The position numbers and the translations under genes were made by a program. Shown here one piece after another: positions 7,555 through 13,641 of a stretch of DNA of 13,641 bases. The stretch is from Thermoanaerobaculales bacterium (GTDB lineage: Bacteria; Acidobacteriota; Thermoanaerobaculia; Thermoanaerobaculales; Sulfomarinibacteraceae), in the NCBI GenBank assembly GCA_025456385.1, contig JALOKS010000035.1:1-13641 (forward strand), written 5' to 3'. Numbering within the stretch: position 1 is the first letter of the stretch; every line of letters begins with the position of its first letter. Under the pieces are notes generated by a model. That model was not told the origin of the DNA. It was given only the letters and a program-made list of their open reading frames with translations, and did no database searches.

Positions 7555-7636
7555 TTTCGAGGTGTCGGCACCGGCCGCAGCCCTCCGGCGCCCGCTGTCA
7601 CCTGGTATACGATTGGAGCCGAGTTCGCATCCCTGC

Positions 7637-8431
7637 TCAACCCAGGTCCGCTGGCTCGCCGGCGCCGGACGCGGGCGCCGGGCCGCGCTTCCGCCGCGTC
7701 CGGAAGGGTGCGATCACGCCCCGCTCCATCACCGCGTCTGGCGGCAGCGCGAGCATGAAGACGATCAGCTCGGCGACCCGCTCGGGGGCCAGGGAGTCGG
7801 GTGGGGCCGGCAGCCGGTTCTGGTGCCAGAGGGGCGTGGCGACCGCGTCAGGGATCACCACCTGAACACGGATGTTGTGGTATCGCACTTCCTCGGCCAG
7901 CGCCTCGCTGAGGCCGATGATGCCGAACTTCGAGGCGCTGTACGCGGCATCGAGGGCGCGGCCCTTGAGGCCCGAGGTTGACGACACGTTGATGATCTGG
8001 CCGCTCCGCTGCCGGACCATGTCAGCCAGCACCGCTCGGTTCGACAGGAAGGTCCCGGTGAGGTTGGTGCCGATGACCTGATCCCACTCGTCGATGCCGA
8101 CCTCCGCCAGCGGTCGCGGCGGGCACCCTCGGCCACGCAGAATCCCGGCGCAGGCGACCAGGATGTCGATCCGGCTGAAGCGCTCGCGCACCCGCAGCGC
8201 CATCTCCGTCATCGCCTGCTCGTCGGCCACGCTCAGGCGGAGGCCGAGGACCTCGGCGCCCACGCCGGCTGCGATCTCCGCCACCGTCTCGTCGATTGCC
8301 TCCTGGTTGAGGTCAACGACCACGATCCGGGCGCCGCGTCGAGCGAGCGCGGAGCAGGTCGCGCGGCCGATCCCGCTCGCCCCTCCGGTCACCACCGCGA
8401 CTCTGCCTGCGATCATCTCGTCATCGCTCAT
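7637..8431 (-). CDS. Short-chain dehydrogenase/reductase (SDR), probably NAD(H)-dependent
   Basis: This encodes 264 residues, the usual length for classical SDRs. The nucleotide-binding motif is TGGASGIG at 15-22. Asp40 at the end of the second strand favours NAD(H). The structural motif reads ACAG at 93-96 instead of NNAG. The catalytic set is Asn123, Ser151, Tyr164 and Lys168 (YSASK). It should interconvert a hydroxyl and a carbonyl; the substrate is unknown. The C-terminus carries a basic RTRRKRG tail from about 244. Its ATG overlaps the stop of the upstream SDR gene as ATGA, implying translational coupling, with GGGGAGAA at 8444-8437 as ribosome-binding site. The middle and C-terminal halves are strikingly similar to the neighbouring SDR, so the two are likely tandem paralogues. 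Confidence 0.92.
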   Translation of the reverse strand: MSDDEMIAGRVAVVTGGASGIGRATCSALARRGARIVVVDLNQEAIDETVAEIAAGVGAEVLGLRLSVADEQAMTEMALRVRERFSRIDILVACAGILRGRGCPPRPLAEVGIDEWDQVIGTNLTGTFLSNRAVLADMVRQRSGQIINVSSTSGLKGRALDAAYSASKFGIIGLSEALAEEVRYHNIRVQVVIPDAVATPLWHQNRLPAPPDSLAPERVAELIVFMLALPPDAVMERGVIAPFRTRRKRGPAPASGAGEPADLG

Positions 8432-9279
8432 CGCCGTTCTCCCCGCTCGCTTTCGTCACCCTCGACCGTCACCGCGGCGTTGCAGCAGACTCCGAGTGCC
8501 GCGATCAAGGTCTCCGGCATCGTCGCGTCGCCGGCCTGGCACAGGTGCCACACCGTCACCGCTGCGACCCGTTCCGGCGGCAGGCTGCGCCGCCTCCCCG
8601 CCCCGAGGCTGGTGCGGGCGATCAACGCCGACTCCACCGCCTCCGGCAGCAGCACCTCGACGCGGATGCCGTGCCGGCGCACCTCCTCCGCGAGCGCTTC
8701 GGACAGGCCCCGCACGCCGAACTTCGAGGCGCAGTAGGCCGCGCCGAAGGCCTGGCCGTGGAGGCCGCCCCGGGCGGAGGAGATGTTGACGATCCGGCCC
8801 CGACCCTGGCGGACCATCATCGGCAAGACCGCCCGGTTGCTGAGGAACACCCCCTTGAGATTGGTGTCGATCACCGCGCTCCACTCCGGGAGCGGCAGGC
8901 GCGAGAAGGCATGCGGAACCGCCCGCCCGTCGCTCCCCGCGGTGCCGATGCCGTGCGCCGTCACCAGCGCGTCGGCGCGGCCGAAACGTTCCTCCACTGC
9001 GACGGCCATCGTCCGCATGTCCGCCTCGCTCCGGACGTCGAGGCCCAGCAGAAGCGGCTCCCGACAGCGAGCGGGTGAATCCACGCCGAGCCGGACGCGG
9101 TCCCCGGTCTCCTCGAGCCGCGACCTGTCCCGCGCCACGGCCACGACCTGCGCGCCCTCCTGTGCGGCGGCGACGCAGATCGCCCGCCCGAGGCTCCCAC
9201 TCGCTCCGGTGACGACCACGACCTCGCCCTCGAGCCTCGTGCCCGTCGCCCCGGGCGCCTGCGGACCCGCGATCCCCAT
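8428..9279 (-). CDS. Short-chain dehydrogenase/reductase (SDR), probably NADP(H)-dependent
   Basis: This encodes 283 residues from the ATG at 9279. The open frame continues upstream to 9621, but that part lies inside the methyltransferase gene and reads as Arg/Ser/Ala-rich out-of-frame sequence, so I reject it. The Rossmann motif is TGASGSLG at 24-31. Arg50 just after the second strand, with no Asp there, favours NADP(H). Asn140, Ser168, Tyr182 and Lys186 (YCASK) form the catalytic set. TAHG replaces NNAG at 107-110. An insertion rich in Gly, Arg and His (about 112-128) follows. The start lies 4 bases after the upstream methyltransferase stop, and the stop overlaps the next SDR by four bases. 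The ribosome-binding site is weak (GAGG close to the ATG), so translation probably depends on coupling. Reaction type is clear; substrate is unknown. Confidence 0.9.
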   Translation of the reverse strand: MGIAGPQAPGATGTRLEGEVVVVTGASGSLGRAICVAAAQEGAQVVAVARDRSRLEETGDRVRLGVDSPARCREPLLLGLDVRSEADMRTMAVAVEERFGRADALVTAHGIGTAGSDGRAVPHAFSRLPLPEWSAVIDTNLKGVFLSNRAVLPMMVRQGRGRIVNISSARGGLHGQAFGAAYCASKFGVRGLSEALAEEVRRHGIRVEVLLPEAVESALIARTSLGAGRRRSLPPERVAAVTVWHLCQAGDATMPETLIAALGVCCNAAVTVEGDESERGERR

Positions 9280-9283
9280 CGCC

Positions 9284-10138
9284 TCAGGCCTTGGCGCCGG
9301 CCACCTCGAGCCACAGCCGCGACACCCGATCGAGGCCGACCGCCTCGAGGGCGGGTCGGGCAGTGGCCTGCAGGGCGTGGCAGGCGAGCTCCACCGGGTA
9401 ACCGCTGAGGAGGACCTCCGCCAGGCCGGCGTAGCTGCCCACCGACTCGAAGCTCTCCTGGCACATCTCGATCGGCCTTTCGCGACTCGGTTGCAGCATG
9501 AAGCCGTGCCGCGCCAGAGCCTCCTCGTACTGGCCCGCCGACAGCCAGGGGTGCTCCGCCGAGCGCGGCCTGGTGCCCCGCGTGCGCGGCGGCCCCGAGC
9601 CCGGGCTGCTCCCGCCCCCATGCCCGTTCTTCTGCGCCCAGCGCAGCGCCTCCTTCATCCACTGCAGGTAGAAGCGCTCGGTGCCCGGCGCAAAGGTTCC
9701 CGCGTAGAACGAGGTGTTGAAGGCGAAGATGCCGCCCGGACGGAGCACCCGGGCCACCTCGTCGAGGAGCAGGTCGAGGTCCGGCAGGTTGTGGATCGCG
9801 TTGCCCATCACCACGACATCGAAGCTCTCGGCTGCCAGCGGCAGCCGGTCGGCTGAACCTTCGACCAGCAGCAGGCGGCTGCTCTCGCCTGCGTTTCGAC
9901 CGCCGACCCGCGTGCGGGCGATGGCCAGCGACTCGCGGCTGAGATCGAGGCCGACGACGGCAGCAGTCGGCTCCAACCTGAGAATCTCGGCGGCCAGGTT
10001 GCCTGTTCCGCAGGCCAGGTCGAGTGCGGTTTCTATCCGCCCGAGACCGATGTCGCTGATGAAACCGCGGTTCAGCTCCAGGTACTCCGGGCGGTCGGAG
10101 AAGGGCTCGTACGAGGTGTTGAAGCTTGCCCCATTCAT
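9284..10138 (-). CDS. Class I SAM-dependent methyltransferase
   Basis: This encodes 284 residues from the ATG at 10138, supported by AGGAGG seven bases upstream. The open frame extends to 10486, but that part overlaps the preceding gene in another frame and looks non-coding. SAM-binding motif I is LDLACGTGN at 39-47, and motif II ends at Asp65 (VVGLDLS). SFDVVVMGNAIHNLPD at 105-120 is motif post-I/III, with RVLRPGG following at 130-136. This is the Methyltransf_11/25 pattern, typical for small-molecule O-, N- or C-methylation. The C-terminal part (about 155-284) is helical and presumably forms the substrate lid. A Gly/Ser/Pro/Arg-rich loop at 171-195 is unusual; it could be a flexible insertion or a short frameshifted patch. 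The gene sits between the propeller gene (56-base gap) and the paired dehydrogenases. Substrate is unknown. Confidence 0.9.
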   Translation of the reverse strand: MNGASFNTSYEPFSDRPEYLELNRGFISDIGLGRIETALDLACGTGNLAAEILRLEPTAAVVGLDLSRESLAIARTRVGGRNAGESSRLLLVEGSADRLPLAAESFDVVVMGNAIHNLPDLDLLLDEVARVLRPGGIFAFNTSFYAGTFAPGTERFYLQWMKEALRWAQKNGHGGGSSPGSGPPRTRGTRPRSAEHPWLSAGQYEEALARHGFMLQPSRERPIEMCQESFESVGSYAGLAEVLLSGYPVELACHALQATARPALEAVGLDRVSRLWLEVAGAKA

Positions 10139-10145
10139 GTCGATG

Positions 10146-10151
10146 CCTCCT
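10146..10151 (-). promoter_or_regulatory. Ribosome-binding site of the methyltransferase gene
   Basis: On the minus strand AGGAGG lies seven bases before the ATG at 10138. It decides the start against the longer upstream frame. Confidence 0.85.
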
Positions 10152-10194
10152 GTCCGTAGTCTCTCCGAGGTCTCCGGCGGCGCCCAGAACCGAT

Positions 10195-11649
10195 TCACGA
10201 CGGCACTCGTCCGTTGCGTTGCATCCACACCTCGAGGCCGCCTTCCGTGTTGAGCTCGTACTGCCAGCCATTCCCGCGCCTCACCGCGACCTCGGGCCCG
10301 AAGGGGTTGGCCGTGCCCACGAACAAGCCGGCCGGCGAGGCGGTCATGGTCCGCGCTCCGTAGTTGTAGGGGTTCCCGAAGCCCGTGCGCGTGACCAGGT
10401 TCCAGGTCACGCCGTCCGTGCTCGACCACAGATCGAAGCCGCCCTCGGCGCCGACCACGGTCTCGGCACCGACCCGGCGCAGCCACTTCGTCACCCTTTC
10501 CCCGGTCGCGAAGCGCAGGAAGATGCTCGAGTCGAAGGTGCCGACGTACAGCCGGCCGGCATACGACGCCATCGACCAGATGTAGCCGATGAAGAAGTTG
10601 TTGAAGCCCGGACCGAGGCCGCTCGAGGGCGCTTTGAAACCCTTGCGCGTCTTGCGCGGGCTGCCGACCACGAGGTCCCAGCTATCGTCCGGATGGATGC
10701 GGATGACCTCGGCTGCTGCCGGCCCGACCCCGAAGTTACGGTCGTAGCCCCCGTGCTGGATGCCGCTGCCGACGTAGAGCGCGTCGCCGTGCACACACAT
10801 CGAGGTCACGCCCTCGTTGAGCGGCCCGCGGTAGGCGCCGCGCTCGACGACCCTGCGCCAGCGGTAGGGCGGCTTACCCTCGGCGTCCGTGCGCCAGACC
10901 TCGTAGCCCCGCTTCGGGTTGGTGGTACCGGCGTACAGCTGCCCGTTGAAAACCTCAAGCTCGAAGATCGAGCGGTTCTCCACGTCCCCGAAGCCCGGCT
11001 TGCTGACCTCCTGCCACGCGCCGGAGTCGAGATCGCGACACTCGAGCACCGCCGGCCTGCTGGACACGTTCCAGGCCCGCGCCATGCCCGCGGGCGAGGT
11101 GAAGAGACGTCCGCGGAAGGCGGCGAGAGCTCGGAAGGAGACGACGTCGGGGTCGCCGAGCCCGGGCACGGACCAGGGCTCGAAGTCGACTCCGTTGGCC
11201 GACCGCAGGAAGTGAGCGCCGATGCCGCGGGAGGCCGAGGAGCCGGCGCTCACGAACAGCGACGGCCGGGCCTCTCCGTCGCCCCGGCACACCGCCATGC
11301 CGCGGTACCCGAGGTCGCGCGCCACCTCCTTGCCGCCGCGACCGCTGATGATCGGCGAGATGTACGCCCGCTGCCATCGTGCCGAGTCCGGGCTGTAGCG
11401 CCAGATCTGCGCGCGAAGGTCGAGGGAGAAGAGATCGCCAGGCACCGGGACCGGCCACGGGTCGAGCGCGGCGGGAGTCTTGGGCGGCGCCGCCCGGACC
11501 AGGCAGAGGGTGTGCACGGTCGTGCCGACATAGAGGTGGTCCTGAAACCAGGCCATCGAGTGGGCGTAGGTGTTGTGGCCGCAGCCGAAGCCGTGCGACG
11601 CGATCCGCTCGAAGCGGCCGACGGTTGGATCAGGCTCGAGCGGCTGCAT
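10195..11649 (-). CDS. Uncharacterised repeat protein, probably a cytoplasmic beta-propeller
   Basis: This encodes 484 residues from the ATG at 11649, which has GAGG six bases upstream. The extra 60 codons of the longer frame overlap the hydrolase gene and are low-complexity. A recurring aromatic-x-Gly-Thr strand motif appears at LYVGT 39-43, LYAGT 238-242, LYVGS 291-295, LYVGT 367-371 and LFVGT 442-446, with a degenerate LFTSP at 182-186. Several copies are followed by E-V-W-R or similar and by TDG/NG turns, as in six- or seven-bladed propellers. GAYRGPLNEG, GPGFNNFF and NPYNYGARTM look like highly conserved family signatures. No signal peptide or membrane segment is seen, so a cytoplasmic location is likely. 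I do not recognise an enzymatic function; from memory, similar proteins exist as unnamed families in other bacteria. It overlaps the hydrolase gene by 20 bases and lies inside the enzyme operon, suggesting a scaffold, binding or lyase-like role. Confidence 0.85.
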   Translation of the reverse strand: MQPLEPDPTVGRFERIASHGFGCGHNTYAHSMAWFQDHLYVGTTVHTLCLVRAAPPKTPAALDPWPVPVPGDLFSLDLRAQIWRYSPDSARWQRAYISPIISGRGGKEVARDLGYRGMAVCRGDGEARPSLFVSAGSSASRGIGAHFLRSANGVDFEPWSVPGLGDPDVVSFRALAAFRGRLFTSPAGMARAWNVSSRPAVLECRDLDSGAWQEVSKPGFGDVENRSIFELEVFNGQLYAGTTNPKRGYEVWRTDAEGKPPYRWRRVVERGAYRGPLNEGVTSMCVHGDALYVGSGIQHGGYDRNFGVGPAAAEVIRIHPDDSWDLVVGSPRKTRKGFKAPSSGLGPGFNNFFIGYIWSMASYAGRLYVGTFDSSIFLRFATGERVTKWLRRVGAETVVGAEGGFDLWSSTDGVTWNLVTRTGFGNPYNYGARTMTASPAGLFVGTANPFGPEVAVRRGNGWQYELNTEGGLEVWMQRNGRVPS

Positions 11650-12532
11650 GTCCGACCTCGGGGTCCGCTCCGTGTGACTGAGCGAGGATGAACGGTGCCA
11701 CGTGCTCCACGAAGGTCGCCGGCTGCAGGAATGGGTGGAGGTGCCCGGCCCCGCGCAGCACCACCGTCGAGCAGCACTGGAGATGGCGCTGCAGCTCGCG
11801 GCCGCTCTCCATGCAGCACGAACGCTCACCGTAGATCGCGAGCGCCGGGTGGGGCAGCTCCCGCAGGCGTTCGCGGGTGAGGCCGGCCACGGCGTTGAAG
11901 TCCTGGCGCGCGGAGGTCGTCTCCATCAGCCGGAGCCAGCGGTCCAGTTTGCGGCTGCTGCCGTCGCGGATGCCGAAGAAGCCCATCGGCCCCGCCTGCC
12001 CGAGCGTGCCCGGGCCCTTCGCACCCATCGAGTCGAGAAGCTCCTCGAGGACCGCGAAGGCCACGGCCGGAATCGTCGGCGGGAGGACGAAGCCGAGCTC
12101 CTCCAGGGCCGCTCGAACACCGCGCCAGCGCTCGTCGTCATGGCGCGGCAGGCGCGGCTGGAGCTCGTTGACCCTGGCGTCGGCGAGGGTCAGCGACCGC
12201 ACCCGCTGCGGCTGGCTCACGGCGAGGTGGAGCGCGACGGAGCCGCCGAAGCTGTGGCCGACCAGGTGGGCGCGCTCGATTCCGAGGTGGTCCATCAGCG
12301 CCGCGAGGTCGCCGGCGAGGTCAGCCGAGGTGTAGCCGCGCGTCGGCGTTCCGCTGTAGCCGTGGCCGCGGAGGTCGAAGGCGGTCACCCGGAAGCTTCG
12401 GCTCAAGAGGCGCATCACGCCGAGGTACCAGAAGGCGAGGTCCGAGGCGAGGCCGTGAACCAGGACCACCTCCGGCCCGCTGCCGGCGCGGACGTAGTGG
12501 AGGCTCAACGCACCGAGGTCGGCTTTGGCCAT
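11630..12532 (-). CDS. Alpha/beta hydrolase
   Basis: This encodes 300 residues. The oxyanion strand is VLVHG at 23-27, DLRGHGYSG lies at 53-61, the nucleophile elbow GHSFGG carries Ser94, and the catalytic His is His264 in GAGHLHP. A helical cap spans about 125-215. The usual catalytic acid after strand 7 is missing: AIYGERS has Ser238 where Asp is expected. Asp118, in LADAR right after strand 6, is a candidate replacement, as is Glu242. Hydrolysis of an ester, thioester or C-C bond is possible, and the substrate is unknown. No signal peptide is present, so it is cytoplasmic. The start lies 12 bases after the stop of the upstream phosphodiesterase-like gene, with GAGGGG at 12546-12541 as ribosome-binding site overlapping that stop. 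The last 15 residues are Ala/Gly-rich and overlap the start of the propeller gene. Confidence 0.92.
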   Translation of the reverse strand: MAKADLGALSLHYVRAGSGPEVVLVHGLASDLAFWYLGVMRLLSRSFRVTAFDLRGHGYSGTPTRGYTSADLAGDLAALMDHLGIERAHLVGHSFGGSVALHLAVSQPQRVRSLTLADARVNELQPRLPRHDDERWRGVRAALEELGFVLPPTIPAVAFAVLEELLDSMGAKGPGTLGQAGPMGFFGIRDGSSRKLDRWLRLMETTSARQDFNAVAGLTRERLRELPHPALAIYGERSCCMESGRELQRHLQCCSTVVLRGAGHLHPFLQPATFVEHVAPFILAQSHGADPEVGHAAARA

Positions 12533-12544
12533 GCCCGCGGCCCC

Positions 12545-13641
12545 TCAGAGATAGCCGAGCGCCTTGAGGCGCTCCATGATCAGGGCCTCGTCCTCGGCCG
12601 CCGCCTCGGCGTCGTCGGCCTGCACCGGAAAGGCCCTGGGCTCCTCGGTCGGCGGTCCGGTCCGCACCGGATCGGCTGCCAGGCTCTCCGGCGTGAAGGC
12701 CGCAACGGCCACGGCGCCCTCGAAGTCCCCGGGGACCGCGAGCCCCAGGCTGTGGAGCACGGTCGGCGCCGTGTCCGCGATCGCGAGCGGGGGAAGACGC
12801 AGGCCCTGTCGCAGCCCTCGGCCTCCGGCGAGGAAGATGCCCTCGGGGCGGTGGATCCCGGCCACGTCCTCGCGCGCCTTCAGAACCGCGGGCGACCGCA
12901 TGACGCTCATCGAGCAGCCGTCGCGGAGGATGAGGCTGAGGTCCGGGGCCTGGTCCGAGTGCCGGCCCGGAAAAGCCTCCGCCCGATAGAGCACTCTGTC
13001 GACCACCTCCCGGCCGGTCGCCGGGTCGACCTCCCGCAGCAGGCTCTCGCCGAGCCGGCGGCAGAACGCCTCGTAGTCCGCCGGGGGAACTCCGGGTTGG
13101 CCGGCAGCGGATGCCGAGCGCACGTACAGGCCCACGCTGCCGGCGGTCAGGGCGCAGACCGAGGTGTGCTCCCAATCGAAAAGGCTCGCGGGGTCGGCGT
13201 GGCCCTCGACGTTGAGCTGATCGCCGTCACGGGCATCCACGCCCTCGGTCCACCTCAGGTAACCCTCACGCTCAAGCCACGAGTTGACGAAGAAGATGTG
13301 GCGGGTGTCGCGGAAGCCGTGGTCCGACACCATGAACACCTGCGCCTCGCTCCCCGCGAGCTCGACGATCTCAGCCAGAAAACCGTCGAGCTGGTGGAAG
13401 TAGTCGCAGCAGAGCTCGCGGATGCCGAGCTCCCAGCCGCTCGCGGCCCCCGCCGCGAGACCGGGCTCGAGGAATCTCCAGCACAGGTGCTGCAGCTTGT
13501 CGACGCCGTCGAAGAGCACGGCGAAGAGATCGGCCGGATCCTGCTCCATCAGGTAACGCACGATGCTCATCCACTGCCGCTCGCGTCGGATGTGGAAGCG
13601 GATCCACTCCTCGTACTCGCCGTGAGGCAAAGCCTGCAGCG
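12545..13641 (-). CDS. Type I phosphodiesterase / alkaline-phosphatase superfamily protein (5' partial)
   Basis: The frame is open to the right edge of the window, so the N-terminus, with the first metal ligands and nucleophile Thr/Ser, is outside. The codon at 13630 is TTG and probably internal. Counting it as 1, the second half of the two-metal site is visible: D41-x-x-D44-x-x-x-H48 in DGVDKLQH, D103/H104 in SDHGF, and H260 in GIHRPEG. IADTAPTVLHSLGL at 284-297 is the conserved region near the end of the nucleotide pyrophosphatase/phosphodiesterase fold. The C-terminus has an acidic linker and ends RLKALGYL, an ending I associate with large families of this superfamily. Members hydrolyse phosphodiesters or phosphate esters, or transfer phospho-groups. 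Here it is the most upstream gene visible in the minus-strand operon, 12 bases before the hydrolase. Confidence 0.92.
   Translation of the reverse strand, partial: LQALPHGEYEEWIRFHIRRERQWMSIVRYLMEQDPADLFAVLFDGVDKLQHLCWRFLEPGLAAGAASGWELGIRELCCDYFHQLDGFLAEIVELAGSEAQVFMVSDHGFRDTRHIFFVNSWLEREGYLRWTEGVDARDGDQLNVEGHADPASLFDWEHTSVCALTAGSVGLYVRSASAAGQPGVPPADYEAFCRRLGESLLREVDPATGREVVDRVLYRAEAFPGRHSDQAPDLSLILRDGCSMSVMRSPAVLKAREDVAGIHRPEGIFLAGGRGLRQGLRLPPLAIADTAPTVLHSLGLAVPGDFEGAVAVAAFTPESLAADPVRTGPPTEEPRAFPVQADDAEAAAEDEALIMERLKALGYL

Noticed and set aside
7567..7592. Inverted repeat (GGCACCGG/CCGGCGCC) and a GTATAC patch upstream of the esterase, considered as terminator or promoter
   Set aside because: The stem has a wobble pair, a 10-base loop and no T-run. 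The -10-like TATACC has no acceptable -35 at proper spacing. The evidence is too weak for a feature.
6430..7758. 442-residue open frame on the plus strand
   Set aside because: It is antisense to the esterase gene, which has an intact catalytic triad and signal peptide. The plus-strand product has shadow composition only.
9280..9621. N-terminal extension of the NADP-type dehydrogenase
   Set aside because: It is Arg/Ser/Ala-rich sequence out of frame within the methyltransferase gene. The ATG at 9279 gives a normal SDR N-terminus.
10139..10486. N-terminal extension of the methyltransferase
   Set aside because: It overlaps the end of the propeller gene in another frame, and AGGAGG before 10138 marks the real start.
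11650..11829. N-terminal extension of the propeller protein
   Set aside because: It lies inside the hydrolase gene in another frame and has Ser/Arg/Trp-rich shadow composition. The ATG at 11649 has its own ribosome-binding site.

Overview
The window is about 13.6 kb of very GC-rich DNA with long, tightly packed genes. It suggests a Gram-negative bacterium of the Acidobacteriota, Myxococcota or Desulfobacterota type. The basis is the base composition, a secreted protein with MopE-like Asp/Cys metal-binding repeats, a multi-pass membrane SpoIIE phosphatase, and a phosphodiesterase-superfamily protein ending in RLKALGYL. I cannot fix the phylum from the sequence alone. I see no tRNA, rRNA, CRISPR array, insertion sequence or phage gene.

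Left part, plus strand (1-6379). A 5'-truncated gene for a seven-helix membrane protein with a C-terminal SpoIIE/PP2C phosphatase domain ends at 1503. A 373-base non-coding stretch follows. It holds an AT-rich promoter candidate near 1599-1626 and a leader of about 250 nt with clear hairpins. The leader precedes a gene with a strong ribosome-binding site for a 1500-residue exported protein. That protein has a signal peptide, Asp-rich metal-binding repeats (two of them a tandem duplication), an Ig-like segment, a Cys cluster, and a large C-terminal region with a motif reminiscent of BPI/TULIP lipid-binding proteins. An intrinsic terminator at 6402-6429 closes this unit.

Right part, minus strand (6481-13641). 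Seven genes run leftward. In transcription order they are a phosphodiesterase/alkaline-phosphatase superfamily protein (5' end outside the window), an alpha/beta hydrolase, a repeat protein resembling a beta-propeller, a class I SAM methyltransferase, two closely related short-chain dehydrogenases, and a secreted LpqC/PHB-depolymerase-type esterase. The first six are spaced by 12, -20, 56, 4 and -4 bases, which indicates one operon. The esterase follows after 94 bases and may be cotranscribed or separate.

The operon pairs a hydrolase, a methyltransferase and two ketoreductase-like enzymes with an uncharacterised propeller. This looks like a small-molecule or lipid-modification pathway, but no signature biosynthetic enzyme is visible and the substrate cannot be named. 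For three of these genes the longest open frame overstates the N-terminus; the starts given here were chosen from ribosome-binding sites, family N-termini and overlap with the upstream gene.
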